NCBI GenBank assembly: GCA_019240115.1
Contig: JAFAYV010000071.1
Coordinates: 31,596-95,595, forward strand
Length of the DNA: 64,000 nucleotides
Reading direction: 5' to 3'
Source of the DNA: Solirubrobacterales bacterium
GTDB taxonomy: Bacteria > Actinomycetota > Thermoleophilia > Solirubrobacterales > Solirubrobacteraceae
In this document: piece by piece, positions 32,979 to 45,644 of the stretch
Position numbering within the stretch: position 1 is the first letter of the stretch
Layout of the letters: each line of letters starts with the position of its first letter
Position numbers and translations under genes: made by a program
Notes under the pieces: generated by a model
Seen by the model: the letters and a program-made list of their open reading frames with translations, nothing else
Databases searched by the model: none
What the model was told of the DNA's origin: nothing

Positions 32979-33557
32979 ATGGTGACGCGGCTCGCGACAG
33001 CGTTGATGGCCACCTCGCTGGCTCTCGGCGGCGGCGCGCTGGCGCTCGGCGGGTGCGGCTCGGGATCGTCGGCGCGCTCGGCAAGCGCCACGGGGTCGGC
33101 GAGCTCCGCGGGGCCGATGCGCGCGCCGGGTACCGCCCCGGCCGGCTCGGTGCGCGTCATCCGTGCCTGGTCGCAGGCGCTGCTGCGCGGCGACATCATC
33201 GCGGCCGCGCGCTACTTCGCGCTGCCGAGCATCTTCTACATCGGCTCCGGGCCGCCGCTGCGCCTGTCGACCCGGCGCGACGCGGTCGCGGCCAACGAGG
33301 CCCTCACGTGCGGCGCCCGCGTCCTGTCGGCACACGGGGACGGGCCCTACGTCAACGTCCTGTTCCGCCTCGTGCGGCGCGCCGGGCCCGGCGGCGGGGC
33401 GGCCTGCGGCACCGGCGTCGGCGCGACGGCACGGACGAACTTCCTCATCCGGGGTGGGCTCATCGTGCAATGGGTGCGTGCGCCCGACGAGCCCGGGAAC
33501 GGCGGCTCGGCCCCGCCGCCGAGCACGACGACGACGGCGACGGGTCCCGTCGTCTGA
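32979..33557 (+). CDS. Putative lipoprotein
   Basis: 192 residues. N-terminal signal (VTRLATALMATSLALGGGAL) ends in lipobox LGGC, so Cys26 is the likely lipidated residue. A Ser/Ala-rich linker follows, then a compact domain (VIRAWSQALLRGDIIAAARY, FRLVRR, FLIRGGLIVQWVRAPD) that resembles SnoaL/NTF2-like folds, and a Pro/Thr tail. Function unknown. The J-domain gene follows after 3 bp. Start ATG 32979. Confidence 0.7.
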   Translation: MVTRLATALMATSLALGGGALALGGCGSGSSARSASATGSASSAGPMRAPGTAPAGSVRVIRAWSQALLRGDIIAAARYFALPSIFYIGSGPPLRLSTRRDAVAANEALTCGARVLSAHGDGPYVNVLFRLVRRAGPGGGAACGTGVGATARTNFLIRGGLIVQWVRAPDEPGNGGSAPPPSTTTTATGPVV

Positions 33558-33560
33558 GCG

Positions 33561-34190
33561 ATGGCCGCCGACCCCTACCAGATCCTCGGCATCAGTCGCT
33601 CCTCCGGCGACGCCGAGGTGCGGGCGGCGTACCGGCGACTCGTCCAGGTCCACCACCCCGACCACAACGGCGGCTCCCAGGAGTCGGCGCGGCGCTTCGA
33701 GGAGGTCCAGGATGCGTATGCCGAGGTCCGCCGGCTGCGAGCAAGCGGCGCGGGCGCGCGCGGCGGCGCGGGCTCGCGCGGCGGCGGCTCCCGAGCGACC
33801 ACGACGGCCGCGAGTCCCGGCGCCGAGGCCTCGCCGGACATCGGCGCCCGGCTCGCCGCGATGGAAGCCGAGCTCCGCGCCACCCGGGACGAGGCGATGC
33901 GCCAGGCGCGCCGGGCCGCCGCGCGCGCCAAGCAGCCCGAACGGGCCAACGACGAGGAGCTCGGAATCTTCTCCACCGATGACAGCTTCGGCAAGATCTT
34001 CGCCGACGCCGCGTCGGAGCTGTCCGACCGGCTCTCGGACGCGCGCGACGGCGCCGAGCGTTCCGATGCCGGCCGGCGCTTCGCGCAGGCGCGCGATCGC
34101 GCCCGGAGCGCCCCGGCGACCAAGCGGTTCGCCGAGCTGATCGACGAGCTCGGCTCGCGGCTCACCGGCGAGCCGCCCGACCACAGCTGA
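33561..34190 (+). CDS. J-domain (DnaJ-like) protein
   Basis: 209 residues. J domain at 3-65, DPYQILGISRSSGDAEVRAA and the HPD tripeptide in VHHPDHNGG, which stimulates Hsp70 (DnaK) ATPase. No Gly/Phe-rich or zinc-finger part, so it is a type III co-chaperone. The rest is charged and helical (ATRDEAMRQARRAAARAK; LGIFSTDDSFGKIFADAASE). Partner or client unknown. ATG 33561, just after the lipoprotein stop. Confidence 0.85.
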   Translation: MAADPYQILGISRSSGDAEVRAAYRRLVQVHHPDHNGGSQESARRFEEVQDAYAEVRRLRASGAGARGGAGSRGGGSRATTTAASPGAEASPDIGARLAAMEAELRATRDEAMRQARRAAARAKQPERANDEELGIFSTDDSFGKIFADAASELSDRLSDARDGAERSDAGRRFAQARDRARSAPATKRFAELIDELGSRLTGEPPDHS

Positions 34191-34246
34191 CCGGCCGGGC
34201 GCTCGGCGACGGCGCGTACGAGCAGCGGCTGACCGGCCGGCCACTG

Positions 34247-34861
34247 TTAGACGACGGTGTGCACGAACAGCGTGCCGCGCCGCTCGCCGGCCAGGCCGAG
34301 CTCGTCGACCGCCTCGCGCACCCCGGGATAGTCGGGGTGCGTGTAGTCGTCGAAGATGACCACCGCGCCCGGGCCGAGCACCGGGCGCCAGGCGTGGACC
34401 TGGGCGATCGTCGGTGCGCGCTCGTGGGAGCTGTCGATGTAGAGCAGATCGACCGGCGCCCGGTCCGCGGGGCCCTCGGCGGCGTCGCGCACCTCGAGGC
34501 GGATCCGTCCTCGCGCCCCGGCGCCGGCGAGGCGCAGGTAGCGCTCGGGCTCGGGCCGGTGCGCGACGTCGTAGCTCACGACGGTGCGGCCCGGATCGGC
34601 GAGCGCGAGCGAGATCGCGGTCCAGCCGGTGGCGGTGCCGAGCTCGACGACCCGCCGCCGGCCGCGCGCGAGCGCGAGCAGCGTGCGCAGGTCCGCGGGG
34701 CGGGTGACCGAGGTGAGGCTGAACATGTCGCGGTGGCGCCACGCGAGCCGCCGGGCGCGAGCCTGGAACATCGCCACCTTCGGCGGCAACGCGAGGAGCG
34801 CGGCGTGCCAGCGGGCCTCGGTCAGCGCGCCGCGCGCGAGCCGGCGAAGCTCTACGAGCAC
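34247..34861 (-). CDS. Class I SAM-dependent methyltransferase (O-methyltransferase-like)
   Basis: 204 residues from a GTG start. SAM motif I VVELGTATGWTAISLALAD near 72, then VSYDVAHRPEPE, VDLLYIDSSHER and VVIFDDYTHPDYPGVREAVD. The IDSSH and FDDY motifs are those of the Methyltransf_24 / class I O-methyltransferase-like group. Substrate unknown. The SRPBCC gene upstream on the same strand is 4 bp away, so the two form an operon. Confidence 0.8.
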   Translation of the reverse strand: MLVELRRLARGALTEARWHAALLALPPKVAMFQARARRLAWRHRDMFSLTSVTRPADLRTLLALARGRRRVVELGTATGWTAISLALADPGRTVVSYDVAHRPEPERYLRLAGAGARGRIRLEVRDAAEGPADRAPVDLLYIDSSHERAPTIAQVHAWRPVLGPGAVVIFDDYTHPDYPGVREAVDELGLAGERRGTLFVHTVV

Positions 34862-34865
34862 GCGC

Positions 34866-35378
34866 TCAGCGCTCGGTCAGCCGCTCGCGCAGACCCGCGA
34901 CCATCAGGCCGAGGAACGTGCGGTCGATCAGGTCGGCGCCCGCCTCCATCACCGCCGGAGCGCGCCGGCCGATCCGCCGGCTGAAGCGCAGCCGCATCTG
35001 CAGATGGCTGCCGCCGTCGCGCGGGCTGAGCACCAGCGCCCACGAGTAGCGCAGGTCGCCGCGCTCCGACCACCAGACGAGGGTGTGCGGCGGATCGACG
35101 AGCCACGCTTCAAACCAGCCGTCGGGACCGTAGTCGGGGACCCGCTGGCCGGCACGCACGCCGCCGTAGGCGGGGTCGACCCGGTGCAGCGCCCGCCCGC
35201 GCGGCGGCAGGAAGCGCTCGACCGAGCGGGGCAGGTACCAGCCGGCGCGGCCCTTGCCCAGCTGCTCGAGCCACGGCCAGACCTCGATCGGGCGGCGCGG
35301 CAGGTCGGCATGGCGGTCCCAGGACAGCGGCGCGCCGGGGATGAGCGCGTCGCCGGCGAGCGGAGAGGTGGTCGTCAC
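34866..35378 (-). CDS. SRPBCC-superfamily protein
   Basis: 170 residues from GTG 35378 (TTTSPLAGDALIPGAPLSWD). The helix-grip fold is suggested by WPWLEQLGKGRAGWYLPRS, LVDPPHTLVWWSERGDLRYS and LSPRDGGSHLQMRLRFSRR, ending in a long C-terminal helix (VMEAGADLIDRTFLGLMVAG). Family members bind hydrophobic ligands or act on lipids; nothing more specific can be said. Paired with the methyltransferase at 34247. A 127-bp divergent space separates it from the ADH gene at 35506. Confidence 0.75.
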   Translation of the reverse strand: MTTTSPLAGDALIPGAPLSWDRHADLPRRPIEVWPWLEQLGKGRAGWYLPRSVERFLPPRGRALHRVDPAYGGVRAGQRVPDYGPDGWFEAWLVDPPHTLVWWSERGDLRYSWALVLSPRDGGSHLQMRLRFSRRIGRRAPAVMEAGADLIDRTFLGLMVAGLRERLTER

Positions 35379-35505
35379 ACGCTGATTGTGCCGATCCGAG
35401 CGCGCGAGTTGCCGCCCGGGCACTGGTGAGCGCTCTCGGTGCGACCGTACCTGCGGGGAAGACCACTAGTTTGAGCGCGGAACCCGAATCGACCGGAGGT
35501 CAGAG

Positions 35506-36525
35506 ATGGCGAGCATGCGAGCGATGGTGGTCAACGAGCCCGGCGGCGACTTCGTGTTGCAGGAGCGCGACGTCCCCGAGCCGGGCCGCGGCGAGGCGGT
35601 CGTGCGCGTCCGCGCGTGCGGGATCTGTCACAGCGACATGTTCGCCAAGGAGGGGGGCTATCCGGGCGTGTCGCATCCGGTCGTCCCCGGCCACGAGATC
35701 GCCGGCGAGGTGGCCGCGGTCGGCGAGGGGGTCCATCCCTGGCAGGTCGGGCAGCGGGTGGGCGTCGGCTGGTTTGGCGGCAACTGCGGCTGGTGCGAGT
35801 GGTGCCGCCGGGGGTCGCTGATGAATTGCGAGAACATGGGCATCACGGGGATCACGCAGGACGGCGGCTACGCCGACTACGTGCTCGTGCGCGCCACCGC
35901 GTTGGCCGCGCTGCCCGCCGACGTCGACGACGCAGAAGCCGCCCCGCTCATGTGCGCCGGGATCACCACGTTCAACGCCCTGCGCTCCGCGGCCGTCGGC
36001 CCCGGCAGCCGTGTGGCGGTGCTCGGCGTCGGCGGCCTCGGCCACCTCGCGGTGCAGTACGCGGTGAAGTTCGGCTCCGAGACCGTCGCCGTGGCCCGCG
36101 GCACCGACAAGGCGCAGCTCGCGCGGAAGCTCGGGGCGCATCACTATGTCGACAGCACCGCCGGCGATCCCGCCGAGGCGCTGCAGGCGCTCGGCGGCGT
36201 CGACCTCATTCTCTCCACGGTCACGAGCGCCGACGCGATGGCGGCGGTGTTCGGCGGGCTGAGGCCGGCGGGCACGCTGATGGTCGTCGGTGCCTCCACC
36301 GATCCCATCCCGGTGCCCGCGGCGATGCTCATCGCCGGCGCCAAGCGGTTCCTCGGACACGCCTCCGGGACCGCGAGGGACTCCGAGGACACGCTCGCCT
36401 TCAGCGCGCTCCAGAGCGTCCATCCGATGATCGAGACGATGCCGCTGCAGCGGGTCGGCGAGGCCTATGAGAAGATGCTCTCGGGCGACGCGCGCTTTCG
36501 CATGGTGCTCACGATGTCGAGCTGA
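35506..36525 (+). CDS. Zinc-dependent alcohol dehydrogenase (MDR superfamily)
   Basis: 339 residues. Catalytic zinc: Cys in CGICHSDMF, His-Glu in VPGHEIAGEV. Structural zinc cysteines in NCGWCEWCRRGSLMNC. Rossmann motif VLGVGGLGHLAVQYA near 180. The GICHSD motif places it with the AdhP/CAD-type dehydrogenases that use primary alcohols. Strong GGAGGTCAGAG before ATG 35506. The acyl-CoA synthetase gene follows after 15 bp, so together they could take an alcohol-derived acid into CoA metabolism. Confidence 0.92.
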   Translation: MASMRAMVVNEPGGDFVLQERDVPEPGRGEAVVRVRACGICHSDMFAKEGGYPGVSHPVVPGHEIAGEVAAVGEGVHPWQVGQRVGVGWFGGNCGWCEWCRRGSLMNCENMGITGITQDGGYADYVLVRATALAALPADVDDAEAAPLMCAGITTFNALRSAAVGPGSRVAVLGVGGLGHLAVQYAVKFGSETVAVARGTDKAQLARKLGAHHYVDSTAGDPAEALQALGGVDLILSTVTSADAMAAVFGGLRPAGTLMVVGASTDPIPVPAAMLIAGAKRFLGHASGTARDSEDTLAFSALQSVHPMIETMPLQRVGEAYEKMLSGDARFRMVLTMSS

Positions 36526-36540
36526 AAAGCGGCGTATGGT

Positions 36541-38133
36541 ATGACCATGAGCGAGGAGCTCGCGGGCGTCCCCGGCTTTCCGAGCACGATCGGCGGCGTG
36601 CTGAGCCGCTCGGCCTCCCGGTATCCCGACAAGCTCGCGCTGACCTTCGCCGACCGACGCTGGACGTACGCCGAGCTCGAGCGGGGCGTCGGGCGCGTCG
36701 CCGCCGCGCTGCTGCAGCGGGGGCTCGAGCCCGGTGATCGGGTGGCGGCGTTCGGCAAGAACTCCGACGCCTACCTGCTGCTCTACCTCGGGTGCGCGCG
36801 CGCCGGCCTCGTCCACGTCCCGGTCAACTTCAACGCGCGCCGCGACGAGCTCGCCTACCTGATGACCCAGTCAGAGCCGCGGGCGGCGTTCGTCGATCCG
36901 GCGCTCGCCGAGGCGGTCGACGCGGTCGCCGACCGGCTCGGCGGGATGTCGCGGGGGTCGCTGCGCGATGGCGGCGCGCCGCAGGACGACGTGCTCGCCT
37001 GGGCGCTTGACCCCGACGGGCCCATCCACGAGGAGGGCGGGGTCAGCGACGACGATCTCGTGCAGCTGCTCTACACGTCCGGGACGACCTCGCAGGCCAA
37101 GGGCGCGATGCTCACCCATCGCGCGCTCGTCCACGAGTACGTGTCGTGCATCGTGGGGCTCGAGATGACCGCGCGCGACGTCCCGCTGCACGCGCTGCCG
37201 CTCTACCACTCGGCGCAGATGCACGTGTTCCTGATGCCGGCGCTGGCGGTGGGCGCGACCAACCATCTGCTCGAGGCGCCCGATCTCGACGTGGTCTTCG
37301 ATCGCGTTGCCCGCGATCGGATCGACTCGCTGTTCTTCGCGCCGACGGTGTGGGTCGGGGTGGCCAACCATCCCCGGCTCGCCGACGCCGACCTCAGCAG
37401 CCTGCGCAAGGCGTTCTACGGCGCCTCGATCATGCCCGTGCCGATCCTGGCAAGGCTCCAGCAGCGGCTGCCCGACGTCGGCTTCTTCAACTGCTTCGGC
37501 CAGTCGGAGATCGGTCCGCTCGCCTGCGTGCTGCGCCCCGAGGAGCACGCCGACCGACCCGACTCGATCGGGCGCTCGGTGCTGTTCGTGCAGACCCGCG
37601 TCGTCGACGACGAGCTCAACGACGTCGCCGCCGGCGAGGTCGGCGAGGTCATCTACCGCTCGCCGCAGCTGTGCCGCGGCTACTGGGGCAAGCCCGAGGA
37701 GACCGAGGCGGCGTTCACGGGCGGCTGGTTTCACTCCGGCGACCTATGCCGCATCGACGACGCGGGCTACCTGTTCGTCGTCGATCGGATCAAGGACGTG
37801 ATCAACACCGGCGGGATGCTCGTCGCCTCGCGCGAGGTCGAGGACGCGCTCTACGGCCACCCCGCGGTGGCCGAGGTCGCGGTCGTCGCCGTTCCCCACG
37901 AGCGCTGGATCGAGGCCATCGCCGCCGTCGTGGTGACCTCCGAGCCCGTCGCGGAGGACGACCTGATCGCGTTCGCGCGCGACAAGCTGACCTCCCAGAA
38001 GCTGCCGAAGTCGGTCCACTTCGTCGACGAGCTGCCCAAGAACGCCTCCGGCAAGCTGCTCAAGCGCGAGCTCCGCGACCAGCTGGCCGGCGCCAGCGCC
38101 AGCGCGGGCGCCGGCGCCGGCGCCGCGTCCTGA
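36541..38133 (+). CDS. AMP-dependent acyl-CoA synthetase
   Basis: 530 residues of the ANL superfamily. ATP-binding loop LLYTSGTTSQAKGAMLTH (the usual TTG-x-PKG reads TTS-x-AKG, an odd variant), NCFGQSEIGPLAC, WFHSGDLCRIDDAGYLFVVD, the hinge DRIKDVINTGG, and the catalytic Lys region NASGKLLKREL. Activates a carboxylic acid to acyl-CoA via acyl-AMP. The C-terminus is a low-complexity Ala/Gly/Ser tail. In context it may activate propionate or a similar acid made from alkanes; chain length cannot be read. Convergent with the acyl-CoA dehydrogenase, 3 bp apart. Confidence 0.9.
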   Translation: MTMSEELAGVPGFPSTIGGVLSRSASRYPDKLALTFADRRWTYAELERGVGRVAAALLQRGLEPGDRVAAFGKNSDAYLLLYLGCARAGLVHVPVNFNARRDELAYLMTQSEPRAAFVDPALAEAVDAVADRLGGMSRGSLRDGGAPQDDVLAWALDPDGPIHEEGGVSDDDLVQLLYTSGTTSQAKGAMLTHRALVHEYVSCIVGLEMTARDVPLHALPLYHSAQMHVFLMPALAVGATNHLLEAPDLDVVFDRVARDRIDSLFFAPTVWVGVANHPRLADADLSSLRKAFYGASIMPVPILARLQQRLPDVGFFNCFGQSEIGPLACVLRPEEHADRPDSIGRSVLFVQTRVVDDELNDVAAGEVGEVIYRSPQLCRGYWGKPEETEAAFTGGWFHSGDLCRIDDAGYLFVVDRIKDVINTGGMLVASREVEDALYGHPAVAEVAVVAVPHERWIEAIAAVVVTSEPVAEDDLIAFARDKLTSQKLPKSVHFVDELPKNASGKLLKRELRDQLAGASASAGAGAGAAS

Positions 38134-38136
38134 ACG

Positions 38137-39270
38137 TCAGGCGCCGAGGGCGCGGGCGATCACCATCTGCTGGATCTCGTCGGTCCCCTCGCCGATGGTG
38201 AGGATCTTCGCGTCGCGGTAGAAGCGGCACACCGGGTACTCCTCGATGTAGCCGTAGCCGCCGTGGATCTGCACCGCCTCCTCGCTCGCCCGGACCGCGA
38301 GGCGGCCGGTCTTCAGCTTCGCCTGGGCGGCGACGAGCCCGAAGGGCTGGCCCTGATCCTTGAGCCAGGCGGCGTGATAGGTGAGCAGGCGCGCGGCGGC
38401 GATCTCGGTCGCCACGTCGGCCAGCTTGGCCTGGATCGACTGAAACGTCGCGATCGGGCGCCCGAACGCCTGGCGCTCCTTGGCGTAGGCGAGCGCCTCG
38501 TCGAGCGCCCCCTGGGCCAGCCCGACGCCCATCGCGGCGACGCCGATGCGGCCGATGTCGAGGACGTGCAGGAACTGGCGCAGGCCCGCGCCGCGCTCGC
38601 CGAGCAGGTTGGCCTCGGGTACCCGGCAGTCGGTGAAGGTCAGAGGTCGCGTGTCCGATGCGTTCCAGCCCATCTTCCGGTACGGCTCCTCCTGCTCGTA
38701 GCCCGGCGCGTCCTGGGGGACGATCAGGTTGGAGATCTCCTCGTCGTCGGTCCGCGCGGTGATGCAGACGACCCCCGAGATCTCGGTGCCGGCGTTGGTG
38801 ATGAACTGCTTGGCGCCGTCGATCACCCACTCGCCGTCGTCTAGTTTCGCTCGCGTGCGCGCGTTGCCCGCGTCCGAGCCGGCCTCGGGCTCGGTCAGGC
38901 CGAAGGCGCCGAGCATCTCGCCGCTGCACAGCCTGGGCAGCCACTCGGACTTCTGCTCCTCGGAGCCGAACAGGTAGATCGGCTGGGTGCCGAGCGAGGT
39001 GTGCGCGCACAGCGTGATCGCCACGCTCGAGTCGACGCGGGTCAGCTCCTCGACGGCGATCGCATACTGCAGCGATGTGCCGCCGGCGCCGCCGACGTCC
39101 TCGGGGAACGGGATGCCCATCCAGCCGAGCTCGGCCATCTGGGCGACGATCTCGTACGGGAACGAGTGCGTGCGATCGAGCTCGCCGGCCGCCGGCTTGA
39201 CGACGTCTGCGGCGAACTCGCGGACCGTGCTCCGCAGCAGCTGGGTCTCGTCGTCGACCGCGAAGTCCAC
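38137..39270 (-). CDS. Acyl-CoA dehydrogenase
   Basis: 377 residues from GTG 39270 (DFAVDDETQLLRSTVREFAA). FAD and substrate motifs of the family are intact: LCAHTSLGTQPIYLFGSEEQ, GAFGLTEPEAGSDAG, FITNAGTEI, YAKERQAFGRPIATFQSIQ, QIHGGYGYIEEYPVCRFYRD and ILTIGEGTDEIQQMVIAR, whose Glu is the usual short-chain catalytic base. Introduces the alpha-beta double bond in acyl-CoAs. Divergently placed from the VOC gene at 39286 (15 bp between starts), so they share a control region. Confidence 0.94.
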   Translation of the reverse strand: MDFAVDDETQLLRSTVREFAADVVKPAAGELDRTHSFPYEIVAQMAELGWMGIPFPEDVGGAGGTSLQYAIAVEELTRVDSSVAITLCAHTSLGTQPIYLFGSEEQKSEWLPRLCSGEMLGAFGLTEPEAGSDAGNARTRAKLDDGEWVIDGAKQFITNAGTEISGVVCITARTDDEEISNLIVPQDAPGYEQEEPYRKMGWNASDTRPLTFTDCRVPEANLLGERGAGLRQFLHVLDIGRIGVAAMGVGLAQGALDEALAYAKERQAFGRPIATFQSIQAKLADVATEIAAARLLTYHAAWLKDQGQPFGLVAAQAKLKTGRLAVRASEEAVQIHGGYGYIEEYPVCRFYRDAKILTIGEGTDEIQQMVIARALGA

Positions 39271-39285
39271 GCGTGCACTATACGT

Positions 39286-39744
39286 ATGGGGATGAGCACG
39301 CCCCGAGCTCGCGCGATCGGCATCAACCACATCGCGTTCGAGGTCACCGATCTCGATGCGACCCTGGACTGGTACGGGCGCTATTTCGATCTGAACCTGC
39401 GCGGCCGGCGACCGACGATGGCGTGGATCGACCTCGGCGATCAGTTCCTCGCGCTCAGCGAGGCGCCGGCCGGCACCCGCTCGCCCGACCGGAGCCGCCA
39501 CGTCGGTCTCGTCGTCGACGACAAGGAGGCGCTGCGCGACGCGCTGGCCGCCGGCGGCGAGGTCGTCGCCGCCTCCGGCTCGCTGCGCGTGCGCGACCCG
39601 AGCGGCAACCAGCTCGAGATCGTCGACTACCGCGACGTCCAGTTCACCAAGACCGACGCCGTGCTGCGCGGGATGGAGCTCGAGGCGCTGGGCAAGTCCG
39701 ACGCCGCGCTCGCCGAGCTGCGCGACAAGGGGCTGCTGGACTGA
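39286..39744 (+). CDS. Single-domain VOC-family protein
   Basis: 152 residues from ATG 39286 (ATG 39292 also possible). VOC fold: INHIAFEVTDLDATLDWYGR, WIDLGDQFLALSEAP, RHVGLVVDDKEALRDAL and VRDPSGNQLEIVDYRDVQFT. Metal-ligand His in HIAFE, His in RHVGL and Glu in LEIVD are in place. Possibly an epimerase, lyase or dioxygenase; the next-door acyl-CoA genes would allow a methylmalonyl-CoA-epimerase-like role, but the sequence does not prove it. Confidence 0.8.
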   Translation: MGMSTPRARAIGINHIAFEVTDLDATLDWYGRYFDLNLRGRRPTMAWIDLGDQFLALSEAPAGTRSPDRSRHVGLVVDDKEALRDALAAGGEVVAASGSLRVRDPSGNQLEIVDYRDVQFTKTDAVLRGMELEALGKSDAALAELRDKGLLD

Positions 39745-39802
39745 GAATCGGTCCCCCGCCCGCTCGCCCCCCACCGAGCCGAGCAACGGGCCGTGCGATG
39801 AT

Positions 39803-40408
39803 ATGGGCATGGACGACAACGACAGCTTCGAGGAGCGGCTGCGGGCGATCGCCAAGCAGATCTCCGATTCGGTGGAGCAGATCTCGCAGCTGGACCTCGA
39901 CCGGGTCGCCGAGTCCTTCGGCGTCGACGTCGAGCGGGCCCGGCAGTTCGCCGAGGCCGCCGGCCAATGGCTCCAGGATCGCGTCGAGGGCCGCGAGTCG
40001 CGCCCGCTGTTCAGCGACGAGGCGCCGCCCGCGCGCCCCGATCCCGCGGCCCCGACCGCGTCGCGACCGGGGCCCGATCCGCGCGACATGCCGACCGAGC
40101 CTCAGGGGCTGGCGCTCAGCGCGCTGAACTCGGGGCGATGGACGGTGCAACCTGGCAGCAACGTGATCAAGAGCACCGGCGAGGGTCCGCCGCCGGCCGA
40201 CGCCGCCGAGCTGGTCGGCGACCTGCGCGCCCGGGACTGGATCTCGGCCGACGGCACGCTGACCGTCATCGGCCAGCGAGCGCTGACCCGGTGGTACGAG
40301 GCCGCTCGCGAGACGTCCGAGGAGGACTCGGACCACGGCGAATCGCCCGTGGAGGACTCGGACGACGGCGAGTCGCCCGCGGACGACCCGCCGGCGCCTC
40401 CGGCCTGA
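39803..40408 (+). CDS. Hypothetical protein, acidic C-terminus
   Basis: 201 residues, no family recognised. A helical N-terminus (FEERLRAIAKQISDSVEQIS) leads to a Pro-rich linker (EAPPARPDPAAPTASRPG), then a small conserved-looking domain (LSALNSGRWTVQPGSNVIKS, LVGDLRARDWISADGTLTVI). The end holds two acidic repeats (EEDSDHGESPV, EDSDDGESPA) from a 33-bp duplication. ATG 39803 or 39809. Convergent with the monooxygenase gene, 2 bp apart. Confidence 0.65.
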   Translation: MGMDDNDSFEERLRAIAKQISDSVEQISQLDLDRVAESFGVDVERARQFAEAAGQWLQDRVEGRESRPLFSDEAPPARPDPAAPTASRPGPDPRDMPTEPQGLALSALNSGRWTVQPGSNVIKSTGEGPPPADAAELVGDLRARDWISADGTLTVIGQRALTRWYEAARETSEEDSDHGESPVEDSDDGESPADDPPAPPA

Positions 40409-40410
40409 GC

Positions 40411-40749
40411 TCAGCCCGCGGCGTGATCGGCGAGCGACCCCTTGGGCCGCTGGCCGCCCGGCCGCGCCTCGTAGACGACGATGTCGCCGCCGTCGGAGAA
40501 GAGCTGGTCGGCGCGCGCGAGAACCGCCTGGATGTGATCGGAGGCCAAGTGCGCCTCGAGCGCCTCCTGAGAGGCCCAGCGCTCGATGAACGCCAGACGC
40601 CGCGGGTCCTCGACACCCTGGTTCAGCGCGTACAGGATGCAGCCGTCCTCGGCATGGGTCGGCTCGACGAGACCGGCGAACGCCTCCAGCGCCTCGGCCT
40701 CCTTGCCCTCCTGAGCGGTGAACGATCCGACGACGACGATCTCAGACAT
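40411..40749 (-). CDS. Antibiotic-biosynthesis-monooxygenase (ABM/YgiN-like) domain protein
   Basis: 112 residues, dimeric alpha-beta barrel type. Motifs EIVVVGSFTAQEGKEAEALE, HAEDGCILYALNQGVEDPRR and FIERWASQEALEAHLASDHI are characteristic of the ABM/quinol-monooxygenase family. May act on quinones or other electron-rich substrates; no cofactor is needed by many members. ATG 40749 with GAGAGGAGAG upstream. Confidence 0.87.
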   Translation of the reverse strand: MSEIVVVGSFTAQEGKEAEALEAFAGLVEPTHAEDGCILYALNQGVEDPRRLAFIERWASQEALEAHLASDHIQAVLARADQLFSDGGDIVVYEARPGGQRPKGSLADHAAG

Positions 40750-40853
40750 GACTCTCCTCTCTCCGCGGTGGACACGCGGACAGCCTACGCCACCGGCCAC
40801 GAGCCGTCGGTCCCGTAAGCGCCCGGGGCCCGCAGGCGCGACAATCGGGAACC

Positions 40854-42083
40854 ATGGCCTCGCGAACCGCCGTCGACCGCCAGCTGCCTCGCTGGTCAGA
40901 GCTGCGGCCGCTCGTCAACCCGCGGTGGCCCGCCCGCGACCGCGTGCGCCGCCGCCTCGCCCACGCCCACACGATCGAGGACCTGCGAACGATCGCGCGC
41001 CGGCGGACGCCGCGGCCCGTGTTCGATTACGCCGACGGGGCGGCCGAGGGCGAGATCAGCCGCCGGCGCGCGCGCGACGCGTATCGGCGGGTCGTCTTTC
41101 ATCCGCGCGTGCTGCGCGACGTCTCGCGGATCGACGCCTCACGCACGATCCTCGGTCGCGACTCGGCGCTGCCGCTCGTCCTCGCGCCGACCGGGTTCAC
41201 GCGGATGCTCCAGCACGAGGGCGAGACGGCGGGAGCCCGCGCGGCCGGCCGGGCCGGCGTTCCCTACACGTTGTCGACGATGGCCACCCGGTCGGTCGAG
41301 GAGATCGCCGCGGCGGCTCCCGGCGGGCGGCGCTGGTTCCAGCTCTACCTGTGGCGCGACCGCGCGGCCAGCCGGGACCTCGTCGACCGCGCGCGAGCGC
41401 ACGGCTACGACACGCTCGTGCTGACCGTCGACACCCCGATTCCGGGCGCCCGGATGCGCGACGTCCGCAACGGGCTGACGATCCCGCCGACTCTGACCCT
41501 GCGCACGGTCGGCGACATGTCGCGCCACCCCGCCTGGTGGTTCAACCTGCTAACCACCGAGCCGCTGACGTTCGCATCGCTGAACCGGTGGGACGGCACG
41601 ATCGCCGAGCTCGCTGCGACCATGTTCGATCCCGGCGCCCACCTCGACGACCTGCGGCGGCTGCGCGACGCGTGGCCCGGGACGCTGATCGTCAAGGGCA
41701 TCACCCACCCCGACGATGCCCGGCTCGTGATCGACGCCGGCGCCGACGGGATCGTGGTCTCCAACCACGGCGGCCGCCAGCTCGACCGCGCCCCGACGCC
41801 CCTCGTCGTGCTGCCCGAGATCGCCGACGCCGTCGGCGACCGAGCCGAGGTGCTCGTCGACGGCGGGATCATGTCGGGCGCCGACGTCATCGCGGCGGTC
41901 GCGCTCGGCGCCACCGCGGCGCTCGTGGGGCGCGCCTGGCTCTACGGGCTGATGGCCGCGGGCGAGGCGGGGGTCGACCACGCGCTGACCATCCTCCGCG
42001 ACGAGATCCTGCGGACGCTGGCGCTGCTCGGCGTCGGAGACTGCGGCTCGCTCGGGCGCGAGCACGTCAGCTTCGAGAGCTGA
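40854..42083 (+). CDS. FMN-dependent alpha-hydroxy-acid dehydrogenase
   Basis: 409 residues. Family motifs: PRPVFDYADGAAEGEISRRR, LVLAPTGFTRMLQHEGE, WFQLYLWRDR, VLTVDTPIPGARMRDVRNG, GTLIVKGITHPDDARL, the active-site SNHGGRQLD and DGGIMSGADVIAAVALGA. Oxidises lactate, mandelate or similar 2-hydroxy acids. Same superfamily as MftD, but the active-site segment and the DVRNG loop place it with L-lactate/mandelate enzymes. Monocistronic, convergent with groEL. Confidence 0.9.
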   Translation: MASRTAVDRQLPRWSELRPLVNPRWPARDRVRRRLAHAHTIEDLRTIARRRTPRPVFDYADGAAEGEISRRRARDAYRRVVFHPRVLRDVSRIDASRTILGRDSALPLVLAPTGFTRMLQHEGETAGARAAGRAGVPYTLSTMATRSVEEIAAAAPGGRRWFQLYLWRDRAASRDLVDRARAHGYDTLVLTVDTPIPGARMRDVRNGLTIPPTLTLRTVGDMSRHPAWWFNLLTTEPLTFASLNRWDGTIAELAATMFDPGAHLDDLRRLRDAWPGTLIVKGITHPDDARLVIDAGADGIVVSNHGGRQLDRAPTPLVVLPEIADAVGDRAEVLVDGGIMSGADVIAAVALGATAALVGRAWLYGLMAAGEAGVDHALTILRDEILRTLALLGVGDCGSLGREHVSFES

Positions 42084-42160
42084 CCCGTCCCGGGCTGCCG
42101 GCCCCGGGTGCCACGTCGCCGACCTGTCGCCGACGGGCCGCGCGACGCGCTACTCCCGGG

Positions 42161-45640
<3,480 letters not shown>

Positions 45641-45644
<4 letters not shown>

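Noticed and set aside
40854..42083. Second MftD
   Set aside because: Same FMN superfamily, but the active-site and loop motifs fit lactate/mandelate-type enzymes, and it is distant from the mft genes.
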